A stretch of DNA of 64,000 nucleotides from J029 sp964482495 (GCA_964482495.1 CAYZXS010000013.1:1-64000); one strand, 5' to 3'; positions 24,488-33,574 are shown, numbered from the stretch's first letter. Notes: generated from the sequence alone by a model not told the origin. A program made the numbers and translations.

Positions 24488-25164
24488 TCCTCGCGCTCCA
24501 GCAGCAGCAGGACGTTCTCGGAGAGGAGCGGCAGGGTCTGCCGCAGGCGCAGCAGACGCCAGCCGGCCTGGCTGACCTCGGCTTCGATCTGCCGGCGGGA
24601 GATGCGCTCTCGGATCACGTGGTAGGGGAGGTGCAGCCGACGCCGCAGCCGGCGCAAGGCCATCTTGTAATGCCAGCCCGGATAGTAGGCGACCACGGCG
24701 CGGCGAGCCAACCCGCGCATGCCGCGCAGGGCGTCGATCCGGCCGTCGCGGTCGAAGTGCTGGAGGAAGCGGAAGCTGATCGCGACCGCGTCGCCGGGCG
24801 GGTCCAGCGGCGGGGCCAGGGCGTCGGCGAGCAGGTAGCGGCCGGCGCCGTGCTTGGCGCGGGCGGCTCGGAGCATCTCGGCGCTGCGGTCGAGGTGCAG
24901 GACCTCGCAGCCGGCGGCGCGCAGCCGGTCGGTGAAGCGGCCGGTGCCCGCGGGGGCGTCGATCACCAGCGGCGGCAGCGCGCCGCCGCCGGCTCGGCGC
25001 AGCAGGCCGGCGAGGTTGCGCCAGATCCAGGCGTTGTTGAGCCGGCCGAGGCCGCGGAAGCGCTTGTCGTAGCGCGCGGCCATGTCCCGGTCGCGGTAGG
25101 CTGCGCCCCAGTCCGAGCCCGCCGGGTTCGCCTGCTCCGTCCTCGTCGCCTTGGATTCCGCCAC
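24484..25164 (-). CDS. Class I SAM-dependent methyltransferase
   Basis: This 226-aa protein has the SAM-binding motif LVIDAPAGTGRFTDRL near residue 67, an acidic second-strand end (LHLDRSAEML) and FRFLQHFDRDGR in the motif IV region. The target is unknown. The GTG start at 25164 retains the conserved AAYRDRDMAARYDKRF segment; an internal ATG at 25083 would remove it. The GTG start makes its 5' end overlap the divergent mutY start by 14 nt, which is unusual. It forms a two-gene unit with the membrane protein downstream. Confidence 0.82.
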   Translation of the reverse strand: MAESKATRTEQANPAGSDWGAAYRDRDMAARYDKRFRGLGRLNNAWIWRNLAGLLRRAGGGALPPLVIDAPAGTGRFTDRLRAAGCEVLHLDRSAEMLRAARAKHGAGRYLLADALAPPLDPPGDAVAISFRFLQHFDRDGRIDALRGMRGLARRAVVAYYPGWHYKMALRRLRRRLHLPYHVIRERISRRQIEAEVSQAGWRLLRLRQTLPLLSENVLLLLEREE

Positions 25165-26182
25165 CTTCGTTCGCCGCCTGCTCGACTGGTTCGCCGCCCG
25201 CCGCCGCGAACTCCCGTGGCGGCGGGACGCCGATCCCTACCGCGTCTGGGTGTCGGAGGTCATGCTCCAGCAGACGCGCGTCGAGGCGGTGGTGCCATTC
25301 TACGAGCGGTGGATGGCCCGTTTCCCCGATGTGGCGGCGCTGGCCGCCGCCGACGAGCAGGAGGTCCTGAAGCACTGGGCCGGGCTGGGCTACTACCGCC
25401 GCGCGCGCATGCTGCACGCCGCCGCGCGCCAGGTGAGCGCCGGCGGCGGGGCGCTCCCGACCGACCGCGCCGCCTGGCAGGCCCTGCCCGGGGTGGGGGA
25501 GTACGCCTCCGCGGCGATCGCCAGCATCGCCCTCGGCGTTCGCGTGCCGGTGGTCGACGGCAACGTCAAGCGGGTGGCCGCGCGCTACCTGGCGCTGGAG
25601 CTGGCCGCCGATGACCGCGCCCTGCACCGGGCGGCCGAGGCCTGGGGCGCCGAGCTCCACGCCACCGCTGCGGCCGGCGACGCGCCCGGCGACCTCAACC
25701 AAGCCTTGATGGAGCTCGGCGCCACCGTCTGCGCCCCGCGCACCGCCCGCTGCCAGGATTGCCCAGCCGCCGCCGGCTGCGCCTCCCGCGCCGCCGAGCC
25801 GCTCGCCTTGCCCTTGCCGCCCAAGAAGACCGAGTGGAAGGAGCTGCGCCTCGACTTCCTGCTCGCCGAACGGGACGGCAGCTTCCTCCTGGAGCAGAAG
25901 CGCGACGGCTGGACCCCCGGCCTGTGGGAGCCGCCGGCGTTGGAAGACGGGGTCAAGCTCCTTCATGCAGTTTCGGGCGCGAAGGGCCCGCCATCCAGCC
26001 GGAGCGAAGCCCGGCCGTTGGGCAGCGTGCGCCACACCATCACGCACCACAAGATCGAGGCCCGCGCCTTCGCCCTCCCCGGCTGGGACGGAGAGGGGGG
26101 GATCGACCCTGCGACCGTCCCGCTCAGCGGCCTCGGCCGCAAGCTGATCGCGCTGGTCGCGCAGAGCGGCGCGGAGGGTTGA
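25151..26182 (+). CDS. mutY: A/G-specific adenine DNA glycosylase
   Basis: This 343-aa base-excision repair enzyme removes adenine mispaired with 8-oxoguanine. The helix-hairpin-helix/GPD domain shows the catalytic Glu36 (SEVMLQQTRVEAV), LPGVGEYASAAI and the catalytic Asp136 (VPVVDGNVKRV). Four cysteines (194, 201, 204, 210) in C-x6-C-x2-C-x5-C spacing bind the [4Fe-4S] cluster. The C-terminal NUDIX-like domain follows. The start is TTG at 25151; no ATG or GTG lies in frame nearby. It overlaps the divergent methyltransferase start. Confidence 0.93.
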   Translation: MDSATFVRRLLDWFAARRRELPWRRDADPYRVWVSEVMLQQTRVEAVVPFYERWMARFPDVAALAAADEQEVLKHWAGLGYYRRARMLHAAARQVSAGGGALPTDRAAWQALPGVGEYASAAIASIALGVRVPVVDGNVKRVAARYLALELAADDRALHRAAEAWGAELHATAAAGDAPGDLNQALMELGATVCAPRTARCQDCPAAAGCASRAAEPLALPLPPKKTEWKELRLDFLLAERDGSFLLEQKRDGWTPGLWEPPALEDGVKLLHAVSGAKGPPSSRSEARPLGSVRHTITHHKIEARAFALPGWDGEGGIDPATVPLSGLGRKLIALVAQSGAEG

Positions 26183-26214
26183 CGCGCGCCCGGCGGGACC
26201 CCCCGCTGGAGTCG

Positions 26215-26251
26215 CTCGACGTCTGGTGCCAGATTGGCACCAAGCGTCGAG
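26215..26251. repeat. 37-nt double palindrome, dispersed repeat copy
   Basis: The sequence reads CTCGACG, TC, TGGTGCC, five bases, GGCACCA, AG, CGTCGAG, so both outer and inner 7-nt arms are perfectly complementary. The 27-nt core differs from the copy at 5838-5864 at only one position. It lies 33 nt downstream of the mutY stop and could act as a transcript-end hairpin for mutY. Confidence 0.8.
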
Positions 26252-26311
26252 GGCCCAGAATCCGGACTTGGAGGACGAGGCAGCGGGGGGTCGAGGCCGG
26301 CGCCGGCGTCT

Positions 26312-27073
26312 CTAGGACGCCGCCGTCTGGTGCAGGCTGCGCCAGTTCAGCAGCGCTTCCTTGACGTCCTCCCGCGGCGCGCCGAGGCAGTGCTTCCAGT
26401 CCTCATGCTGCCCGCGCGGGTGCTCGGCGATGGCCTCGAGCGTCCGCAGGATCAGCGTCGCCGCCCAGGCGTCGTCGTGGTCGATGCGCGGCCATTCCCG
26501 GAGCACGCTGCGCAGCTCGACGCGGTCGATCCGGAAGAAGTTCTGGATCTCGGCGTCGGAGAGGCCCGGGTGGCGGACCAGCGCCTCGAGGCACAAGCGC
26601 ACGGTCAGGCGGTCCTTCAGGGAGAGCTCGTTGGAGTCCACCGCCTCGGAGCGCGAAGGCTGACGGCGCGGCGGCAGCTGGGTCGGCACCCGCGGCGGCA
26701 GCAGGGAGGCCGCGGGGCCGCGGGCGGGGGATCGGGCCGGCGTCGGGGTCGGGGTCGGCGCCGGGGCGGGGGCGGGGGCGGGGGCGGGCTCGGGGGTGGA
26801 CTCGGGCCCGGGCTCGGGCTCCACCGCCGGCTCCGGCTCCGGCGGTCCGACGGATTCAACCGGCTCCACCCGCGGCCAACTGCTGGCGACCCGCTCGCGG
26901 TCGTCGGCGTCGAGTACGTAGGACTCGGCGAGGCCGCAGACGCCGCAGACGTAGTAACTGAGCCGGGCGCTGTCCGAGAAGCTGAGCCGCAGGCCGGACT
27001 TCTTGTCGAGAGAGTAGGGCTGGCCCGAGTGGACCTTGCGCGAGCCGCAGCGGGGGCAGATACCGTTCTTCAT
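26312..27073 (-). CDS. Zinc-ribbon protein with Pro/Glu/Ala-rich linker, unknown function
   Basis: This 253-aa protein has an N-terminal zinc ribbon (CPRCGS at residues 6-11 and CGVCG near residue 43). A low-complexity linker rich in EP and AP/TP repeats follows (about residues 72-140), then a helical C-terminal domain (RLTVRLCLEALVRHPGLSDA onwards). No family was recognised. The layout suggests a soluble protein that binds nucleic acid or protein through the ribbon. It lies just downstream of the secreted HEAT protein gene on the same strand. Confidence 0.72.
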   Translation of the reverse strand: MKNGICPRCGSRKVHSGQPYSLDKKSGLRLSFSDSARLSYYVCGVCGLAESYVLDADDRERVASSWPRVEPVESVGPPEPEPAVEPEPGPESTPEPAPAPAPAPAPTPTPTPARSPARGPAASLLPPRVPTQLPPRRQPSRSEAVDSNELSLKDRLTVRLCLEALVRHPGLSDAEIQNFFRIDRVELRSVLREWPRIDHDDAWAATLILRTLEAIAEHPRGQHEDWKHCLGAPREDVKEALLNWRSLHQTAAS

Positions 27074-27117
27074 CAGTCGTGCAGGTACGCCCTGCCCCCT
27101 CCAGCTTAGCGCCGAAA

Positions 27118-30100
27118 CTAGAACAGGATCGGCGGCGCCGACCGCGCCGGGCCGGCCTGCAGCCGGTCCAGCGCCTCGCGGGCGGCGGCGCGCACCGCTT
27201 CGTCCTCGTCCTTGAGCAGCCGGATCAGCGTTGGCACGGACTCCAGCACCTGGAAGGCGGCGAGCGCCTTGGCGGCTTCGGCGCGGACCGCCCCGTCCTC
27301 GTCGCGGAGCATGGCGAGCAGCTCTTGCAGCGCCGATTCGCGGGTGGGCGCGGGCGCAGAAGCCGCGTCCGGCTCTTGCGCTGCCGGCTGCGCGCCTTCG
27401 CTGCGCCAGTAGCTCAGCTCCTCGCGATATTGCCGCAGCGCCGCCAACGAGCTCTGGATGTCGGCGCGGACGTCGGCGCTCTCGGCCCAGAGCAGGGCCT
27501 CGGCGAGGGCCACGGCGGCGTCATCGCTGCCGATGCCGGTGAGGGCCTCGATCGCCGCGCGCTGCAGCTGCTCCCGCTGACGGCGGTCCATCGAGCGCAC
27601 CTGGAAGGCGGCGACGAAGGCCGGGATGAACTGCGCCTCGCGGTACTCCGAGAGCGCTTCAACGGCGTCGAGCGAACCCGCTGCGGCGGCTCGTTCGAGC
27701 AGCTGGCTGCGCTCCGGGGTCCGGGCTTCGCCAGCCAGGACGGCGACCGCCTTCTGGATGGCGCCCCAGCTCTCGCTGCCTTCCGGCCAGCGGGAGAGGA
27801 CCCGCTCGGCGAGCAGGGCTGCGGCCTCCGCTCGCAGCGAATCGAAACCGGCCAAGGTCCGCCGCTGCACGTCCTCGTGGACCGCGGGGTCGGAGAGCAC
27901 CGCCTGGAGGAAGCGCGCCTGGCGGTCCGGATCCGGGAACACAAAGTCGCAGTGCTCGACCGCCAGGCGGTCGGCCCCGGAGAGGGGAGTCCAACGCGGC
28001 TCGCGCAGGAGGGCCAGGCACAGGGCCTCGGCGTCCGGGTGGCCGAGCTGAACCGCGACCCGGCAGGCCGCCGTCCGCTGTAGCAGCGAGCGCTCTGCCC
28101 CGGGAGCGGCGAGGTCGGCGATCCACCCCGAGACACCGGGTTCTTCCAGCAAGGGCAGGACGAGGACCTCCCAGGGGTCGAGGTTGGAGTGCCGCTCGGA
28201 CCAGAGATCGAGCAGACGGAAGCGCTCTTCGGGCAGGAGGAGGCGCAGCGCGGCGAGGCCGGGGTTCTCGGCCAGCTCTTGATTCCAGGTCTTCGCTAGC
28301 GCCGAGCTGACCAGGCGCCGGTCCTCGGTGGCGAGGGCGTGGCGCAGCGTGAAGGCCGCCCCTTCTCGGCAGTTGGAGACCTTGCCGATCAGGAAGGAGT
28401 TGATCCGATTGCGGTCGCTCTTGTTGGTGTAGGGCAGCTCTCGATCCTGCCAGCGCACCTCGAGCAGGCGGGTGCCGAGCGCCCCGTCAGCGTGCCAATC
28501 CCAGCCATTCAGCCCTCTGTCCATCTTCGCGCGGACCTCGGGGCTTCCGTTGGCGGCCAGGTCCAGCAAGATGGACTCGCGCCGCTCGCCCAGGCCGCCC
28601 GAACTCATCAAGGCGTTGGCGACGGCAAGGTCCTCCCGCGCCCATCCGCGCACCCGCTCGAACCACTCGGGCCGCCAGTGCTCCGGCTCGACGTCGAGCA
28701 AGATCGTCTGGGCCGTCTCGAGCAGCTCCTCGTCATCGACGCTCAGGAGTTCATCGAGCATCGCCAGGTAGGCCTCGTTGATCTCCGGGAACGCCCGCCG
28801 GTAGCTGCGGCTAGGGCCGCGGTTGCTCCAATCCCAGACCCCGTACTGGCGCTCATGAAGGAGCTTCAGCGCCTCCCTGCGGACCAGCGGGTCGGGGTCG
28901 GCGATGGCGCCGGCCAGGCGGCTGGCGTCGGCCTGGAGCGCGAGGCACTTGGCGGCGATCCGGCGCAGCTCCGGCCGGTCCTCGGCGTCGATCAGCCGCT
29001 CCCAGACCCCCTGGGTTCCCTTCATGGGATTGCCATTGTCGAGCAGGGAACCGACCACCTCCATGGCGTCCTGGAGCCGCAACCCGAGCGCCAGATCACC
29101 CGCCAGCTGGCGCAGCTCGTCATCCATCGCGCCGCCGGAGGCGACGTTGTGCAGCAGCGGCAGCGCCCGCGGCCGCATGCGGTCCGAGCGCAGCAGCTTC
29201 GCCACCAGCGCCGTCAGCTTCGACGGCGGCGTCGGCCAGCCGTTGCTGCTGCCGCGCCACATGCCGTTGCTCAGGCTGTGCTCCATGCGCCCCTGCAGGA
29301 TCTCGACCAGCTGAAAGCGCCAGCTCTCCGGCGCCTTGGCGAAGAAGGCGTCCATGAGGGCGACCGCGCCTTCGGGGTCGATCCAGAACAGGACCTCGAG
29401 CGGGTCGAGGAAGAGGTCGACCGGAGGATCCTCGAGCGTGTGCAGCACGCGCAGCGCCAAGGATGGCGCGGCGCGCAGGCCGAGGTTGACGAGGCCCTTG
29501 AAGTTCTCCGCCGCCACCATGCGCTGCACCTCGCGGTCCATGCTGACTCCAGGCAGGCCGAAGCTGGCCTCGAGGAAGGCGCGGCGGTCGGCCGGCAGCT
29601 CCTCGAGCAGCCGCTCCAGCTCGCCCTTCGGGGCCGGCGGCTCCGGCGCCGGCGGGGCCTGGGCGGCGATCGCGGCGTCGGCCTCGTCGAGGACCTCCTG
29701 CCGCGCCAACCGCCAGTTGACGCAGACTAGGAGGGACTCAGCTTCTTCCACCGCCCCTTCGGGAGCCGGCATGAGGAGCGGCGTGCCGATGCTCAGCTTC
29801 AGCCCGGACAAGGGCAGCAGCACCTGGTCGAGCGCGCGCTTGGCCTCCGCCGGCCGGCCGGTGGCGAGCAGGTAGCGCGCCCGCCCCGGGCTGAAGACTT
29901 GATAGAGCAGGTTCGGCACCTGCTCGGCGCGCTGGTCGTTCACGCGCAGCCACAGCCGATTCACCATCTCGTCGCAGGCCGCCAGGTCGCGGCTGGTCTG
30001 CCAGTGCAGCTCGACCTCGGCGAAGGCCTGCTGCAAGCCGGGCACGTCCAGCGGCTCGACGTCTTGGATCCGGGTCCCGCCCTCGTGGCCGATCTGACCG

Positions 30101-30222
30101 GCCCAGACCAGGCCCTTGCCCAGCTCCTGCGCCGCTAGCGGCCCGGCCAGCGGAACGACGAAGGAGAGCGCCAGCGCCAGCGCGGCCAGCGGCGAGAGGG
30201 ACCAGGCGTGGAAGATCTTCAT
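27118..30222 (-). CDS. Large exported HEAT-repeat protein
   Basis: This 1034-aa protein begins with a signal peptide (MKIFHAWSLSPLAALALALS onwards, ending in AAQ). The sequence is almost entirely helical. Clear HEAT/PBS-lyase-type repeats occur at the C-terminus (MLRDEDGAVRAEAAKALAAF, LLKDEDEAVRAAAREALDRL), with similar units elsewhere (AIADPDPLVRREALKLLHER). No catalytic motif was seen. The gene follows the PhoB-like regulator, and TTGACA direct repeats of the same type precede it, so it may belong to that regulon. A scaffold or binding role outside the cytoplasm is inferred. Confidence 0.78.
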   Translation of the reverse strand: MKIFHAWSLSPLAALALALSFVVPLAGPLAAQELGKGLVWAGQIGHEGGTRIQDVEPLDVPGLQQAFAEVELHWQTSRDLAACDEMVNRLWLRVNDQRAEQVPNLLYQVFSPGRARYLLATGRPAEAKRALDQVLLPLSGLKLSIGTPLLMPAPEGAVEEAESLLVCVNWRLARQEVLDEADAAIAAQAPPAPEPPAPKGELERLLEELPADRRAFLEASFGLPGVSMDREVQRMVAAENFKGLVNLGLRAAPSLALRVLHTLEDPPVDLFLDPLEVLFWIDPEGAVALMDAFFAKAPESWRFQLVEILQGRMEHSLSNGMWRGSSNGWPTPPSKLTALVAKLLRSDRMRPRALPLLHNVASGGAMDDELRQLAGDLALGLRLQDAMEVVGSLLDNGNPMKGTQGVWERLIDAEDRPELRRIAAKCLALQADASRLAGAIADPDPLVRREALKLLHERQYGVWDWSNRGPSRSYRRAFPEINEAYLAMLDELLSVDDEELLETAQTILLDVEPEHWRPEWFERVRGWAREDLAVANALMSSGGLGERRESILLDLAANGSPEVRAKMDRGLNGWDWHADGALGTRLLEVRWQDRELPYTNKSDRNRINSFLIGKVSNCREGAAFTLRHALATEDRRLVSSALAKTWNQELAENPGLAALRLLLPEERFRLLDLWSERHSNLDPWEVLVLPLLEEPGVSGWIADLAAPGAERSLLQRTAACRVAVQLGHPDAEALCLALLREPRWTPLSGADRLAVEHCDFVFPDPDRQARFLQAVLSDPAVHEDVQRRTLAGFDSLRAEAAALLAERVLSRWPEGSESWGAIQKAVAVLAGEARTPERSQLLERAAAAGSLDAVEALSEYREAQFIPAFVAAFQVRSMDRRQREQLQRAAIEALTGIGSDDAAVALAEALLWAESADVRADIQSSLAALRQYREELSYWRSEGAQPAAQEPDAASAPAPTRESALQELLAMLRDEDGAVRAEAAKALAAFQVLESVPTLIRLLKDEDEAVRAAAREALDRLQAGPARSAPPILF

Positions 30223-30255
30223 GACCAGGATCGTGCCTCGGCACAGCTCCCAGCT

Positions 30256-30294
30256 TGTCACCCCGCCGTCCCGGGGGTGTCAACGCCCTGTCAA
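30256..30294 (-). promoter_or_regulatory. PhoB-type direct-repeat operator before the HEAT gene
   Basis: On the minus strand two TTGACA units (30294-30289 and 30283-30278) are spaced exactly 11 bp. A third match (GTGACA, 30261-30256) lies a further 22 bp on, in the same phase. The array overlaps the stop codon of the response regulator gene and ends 34 nt before the HEAT gene start. Confidence 0.68.
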
Positions 30295-31007
30295 GGCGCG
30301 GCGACGAACTTGTAGCCGACGCCGTGCACCGTCTGCAGGTGCTCCGGGTGATCGGGGTGGGCCTCGATCTTCTTGCGCAGCTTGAGCACGTGGGTGTCGA
30401 TGGTGCGCGTGGTCGGGTACTCGTCCTCGCCCCAGACCGCGTCCAGGATCACCGCCCGCTCGAGCGCCTGGCCCTCGTGGTCGAGGAAGTAGCGCAGCAG
30501 CTCTAGCTCCTTGCGCGACAGCCCGTGCTGGACGCCCTCGCGCACCAGGCTGTAGCCGGCGAAGTCGACCTCGACCGCGCCGAAGCGGGCCGACCCGCGC
30601 TGCTGGACGCCGGGGGTGCCGCCGTTGGCGCGCCGGAGCAGCGCCCGCACCCGCATCAGCAGCTCGCGCATCGAGAAGGGCTTGACCAGGTAGTCGTCGG
30701 CGCCGAACTCGAAGCCCTGGACCCGGTCCCACTCCTCGCCGCGCGCGGACAGGATCATCACCGGCGCCGTCAGCCGGTCCTGGCGCAGCCCCTTGAGCAC
30801 CGAGTAGCCGTCGCGCCGCGGCAGCATCAGGTCGAGCAACACCAGGTCGGGATCCTCGCGCACCGCCAGCTCGTAGCCGGCCTCGCCGTCGCCCGCCTCC
30901 AGCACCGCGAAGCCCTCCGCTCGCAGCGCGTCGGCCAGCGCCATGCGCAGCGCCTCCTCGTCCTCGACGATCAGGACGCGCGCGCCGTCGGCGGTCTCCG
31001 AGCTCAT
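30291..31007 (-). CDS. OmpR/PhoB-family response regulator
   Basis: This 238-aa regulator has an N-terminal receiver domain with the phospho-acceptor Asp59 (LVLLDLMLPRRDG), acidic residues near 15 (VEDEEA) and the lysine of DYLVKPFSM. The C-terminal winged-helix DNA-binding domain ends RTIDTHVLKLRKKI ... HGVGYKFV. It is probably the partner of the histidine kinase encoded just upstream. PhoB/PhoP-type 11-bp direct repeats lie in front of its own gene, suggesting autoregulation. Phosphate sensing is inferred from those sites and not proven. Confidence 0.9.
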   Translation of the reverse strand: MSSETADGARVLIVEDEEALRMALADALRAEGFAVLEAGDGEAGYELAVREDPDLVLLDLMLPRRDGYSVLKGLRQDRLTAPVMILSARGEEWDRVQGFEFGADDYLVKPFSMRELLMRVRALLRRANGGTPGVQQRGSARFGAVEVDFAGYSLVREGVQHGLSRKELELLRYFLDHEGQALERAVILDAVWGEDEYPTTRTIDTHVLKLRKKIEAHPDHPEHLQTVHGVGYKFVAAP

Positions 31008-31027
31008 GGCTTCAGGGTACCGGTGCG

Positions 31028-31055
31028 TGTCCAGCGGCTGTCAACGCGGTGTCAA
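31028..31055 (-). promoter_or_regulatory. PhoB-type direct-repeat operator before the response regulator gene
   Basis: The minus strand shows three 11-bp repeats: TTGACA (31055-31050), TTGACA (31044-31039) and the degenerate TGGACA (31033-31028). The array starts at the stop codon of the preceding gene and ends about 20 nt before the regulator start. The half-site and period match PhoB/PhoP-family binding sites. Confidence 0.72.
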
Positions 31056-31519
31056 AGGCCCATGCCGAAGCGCGGCGGGCTCGCAGTCGGCGGCCCTTGC
31101 CGCCAGTCCGGGTGCACGCGGGCCCGAAGCGCGGGCGCGAGCTCGCCCATCCAGGCGAGCTCCGCCTCGAGCATGGCGCGGTCGCCGGTTTCGGTGGAGA
31201 CGCGCAACCCGGAGACGCGGGCGCCGTCCCCGGCCAACCAGACGACCAGGTCCTGCTCCCCGCGGCGGAACTCGAACCAGGCGAAGTCGGCGTAGCGGCC
31301 GCCGAGGAGTTGACCGAGCAGGGGCAGAGATCCGGGGCAGCCGCCCGGTCGCGAGCGGTCGACGAGCGTGAGCCCGAGCCCGGGAGCCCGCGCCAGCAGC
31401 GCCTCCTCGACCTCCTGCCGCGCCGGCATTCGCTCCAGGCGATGGCGTTGCCAGAGGAGCAGAGGGCCTGGCAGGAGCAGCATGGCCAGGAAGAACAGGA
31501 GGAAGGCCCGCTTGCTCAC
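31052..31519 (-). CDS. Small membrane-anchored protein of unknown function
   Basis: This 155-aa protein has one N-terminal hydrophobic segment (AFLLFFLAMLLLPGPLLLW) that should anchor it in the membrane, and a soluble remainder of about 130 residues without a recognised family. The GTG start at 31519 overlaps the histidine kinase stop (GTGA), so it is translationally coupled to the kinase. It may be an accessory sensor component, but nothing in the sequence proves this. Confidence 0.72.
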   Translation of the reverse strand: MSKRAFLLFFLAMLLLPGPLLLWQRHRLERMPARQEVEEALLARAPGLGLTLVDRSRPGGCPGSLPLLGQLLGGRYADFAWFEFRRGEQDLVVWLAGDGARVSGLRVSTETGDRAMLEAELAWMGELAPALRARVHPDWRQGPPTASPPRFGMGL

Positions 31520-33543
31520 GGCGAATCCTCCGCGCCGATCGGCGGGGGACCTCCTGGCTTCCCGTCCTCTTCGAGGTCGACCTGCCGCAGCGGCACTTCC
31601 AGCACGAACAGCGCCCCGTCGGCGTCGGGCGGCGGCTCGCAACGTACGCCGCCGCCGTGGCTCTCGGCGATCTGGCGCACGATCGCCAGGCCCAGGCCGG
31701 CGCCGCCGGCGGCCGCCGCGCGCTCGAAGGGGCGGAAGATGCGCTCGCGGGCGTCCGTGGGCACGCCGCGGCCGAAGTCGCGGACCTCGATCCGCAGCCG
31801 GCCGAGCGCGCTCACGGCCAGGCGGACCTCCTTGCGGCCGCTGTGGCGCAGCGAGTTGTCGACCAGGTTGAGCACCGCCCGCCGCAGCGCCTCGCCGTCG
31901 ATCACGGCCTCGCCTTCGGCCGCGTCGGCCTGGAACTCCAGCTCGCCGTCGCGGCGGGCGACCCACTCGCGGGCCTCGCGCTCGAGGGCGGCGTACCACT
32001 CGCGCAGCGCGACGGTCTCGAAGCGCGGCTCGGGTGCCCGGCCGCGCTCGAGGCGCGAGAAGTCGAGCACGTCGTCGACCAGCCGCCGCAGCCGCTGCGC
32101 CTCGCGCCGGATCAGCGAGTGGTAACGCGGCGCCGCGGTCTGGCCGGCCCGCCCCGACTCCAGGTTCTCGGCCATCAGCAGGATCGAGCTCAGCGGCGTG
32201 CGCAGCTCGTGCGAGACGTTGGCGATGAAGTCGACCCGCAGCTGCTGCAGCCGGTGCTCGCGGCGCAACGCCAGCGAGATCGCTACCCCGGCGCCGGCGC
32301 ACAGCACCCCGAGCAGCGCCAGGCCGAGGCGCAGCAGCGTGGCGCCGCCGCCGGCCTCGGCGATGAAGGCCTCCGGGTCGACGTGGCGAAGGGTGAAGGC
32401 GAAGGCGGGCCCGGCGAGCTCGACGCGTTCGCGCAGCGGCGTCCCGAGGGCGTCGTCGCCGCCGTCGAAGTCCAGGGCGAAGCCGTCGGGGAGCAGGGTG
32501 TGGGCGTCGACCGCGGCCACCAGCGCCTGCCGCAGGTCGGATTGGAGCAGGAAGCGACCGTGGAAGCGCTCGCCGTCGCGGGCCACCCGGAAGGCGTGCG
32601 GGCCGCGCAGCTGGAGCGCCGGGGCGTCAGAGGCGGGCGCCGGGACCGCCCAGCCGTCGGCGGTCAGCGCGCGCAGGCCGCGGACGGTGGCGTCGGCCAC
32701 CAGCCGGGGGTCGTCGCCGAGCCGGTCGGCCAGGGCCTGGCGCAGCGGCGGCCGGTGCAGGCGCAGGGGACCACCGACGCCGTCGTCGCCCCCGTCACCC
32801 GGGTCGCCGCCGACCAGACGCGCCGGCTCCGCCGGCAGCGCCAGGCCGCCGCGGGTCCAGCGGTCGAGCAGGTGTTCGCGGGCGCCATCGCGGAGCGCCG
32901 GCTCCAACCAGGCTTCGGCGGCGAGGAAGGAGAGCAGGAGGTAGGACAGCTCGCCGCGCGCCTCGGCGCCGGAGAGCTCCGCCGCCGTCGCCGCCCACTC
33001 GGCCGCCACCGTCTCCCGGTCCTGGAGCTTGGCGCCGAGCTGGATGCGCCGCAGTCGGCCTTCGGCCCGCCGCCGCGGATCCTCGGTCTTGGCCAGGGCC
33101 TCGCCCGCGTCCGCCAGGGCGCCGGCCAGGTCGTTCGCCAGCTCCTTCTCCTCCGAGGCCGCGAGCAGGGCGTCGAAGGCGGTCGGGGACTCGCCGCGGA
33201 AGACCGACCAGTCGGGGAAGCTGGGCGCCGCGCCGGGGGCCTGGGCGACCTCGGCGTCGGCCGCGGTCCAGCTCAGGGCGACGCCCGGCGCCGCGTCAGC
33301 CGCGTCGTCCGCCTCGCCGGAGAGCGCCCGGTCGTCCCGCAGCAGGCGCTGCCACTCGGCGGCCACCCCGTCCTCCACCTCTCCGGCGACTCGCGCCAGC
33401 CGGGCCTCGCCGCTGCTGCGGGCGTCGCCGGCCGGCCCGAGGGCCACGCCGAGCAGCACCGCGCCCGCCACCAGCCCGAGGCCGAGCGCCCCGCGCTCCA
33501 GTCCCAGGGCCCGCGCCCCGCGCGGACGGCCGTTCTGCGCCAT
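31516..33543 (-). CDS. Membrane sensor histidine kinase, PhoR-like
   Basis: This 675-aa kinase has an N-terminal transmembrane segment (about residues 18-36), a long extracytoplasmic region of about 365 residues and a second membrane segment near 402-425. The HisKA domain follows with phospho-acceptor His445 (NVSHELRTPLSS), then an HATPase_c domain with NLVDNSLRHSG, DFGRGVP and GAGLGLAIV. The extracytoplasmic domain is not a recognised type. The kinase precedes a coupled small gene and the response regulator. TTGACA direct repeats lie just upstream of its start. Confidence 0.9.
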   Translation of the reverse strand: MAQNGRPRGARALGLERGALGLGLVAGAVLLGVALGPAGDARSSGEARLARVAGEVEDGVAAEWQRLLRDDRALSGEADDAADAAPGVALSWTAADAEVAQAPGAAPSFPDWSVFRGESPTAFDALLAASEEKELANDLAGALADAGEALAKTEDPRRRAEGRLRRIQLGAKLQDRETVAAEWAATAAELSGAEARGELSYLLLSFLAAEAWLEPALRDGAREHLLDRWTRGGLALPAEPARLVGGDPGDGGDDGVGGPLRLHRPPLRQALADRLGDDPRLVADATVRGLRALTADGWAVPAPASDAPALQLRGPHAFRVARDGERFHGRFLLQSDLRQALVAAVDAHTLLPDGFALDFDGGDDALGTPLRERVELAGPAFAFTLRHVDPEAFIAEAGGGATLLRLGLALLGVLCAGAGVAISLALRREHRLQQLRVDFIANVSHELRTPLSSILLMAENLESGRAGQTAAPRYHSLIRREAQRLRRLVDDVLDFSRLERGRAPEPRFETVALREWYAALEREAREWVARRDGELEFQADAAEGEAVIDGEALRRAVLNLVDNSLRHSGRKEVRLAVSALGRLRIEVRDFGRGVPTDARERIFRPFERAAAAGGAGLGLAIVRQIAESHGGGVRCEPPPDADGALFVLEVPLRQVDLEEDGKPGGPPPIGAEDSP

Positions 33544-33574
33544 CGTTCCAGGGTAAGCCCCGCCGACGCGGAGC

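Noticed and set aside
22166..24625. Very long open frame (819 codons) on the plus strand opposite the membrane protein
   Set aside because: It is antisense to a well-supported gene, is rich in Gly/Arg/Gln/Ala and lacks any recognisable domain; such shadow frames are common at this GC content. Similar antisense frames at 2649-4478, 4325-5989, 15312-16976 and 46451-49936 were dropped for the same reason.
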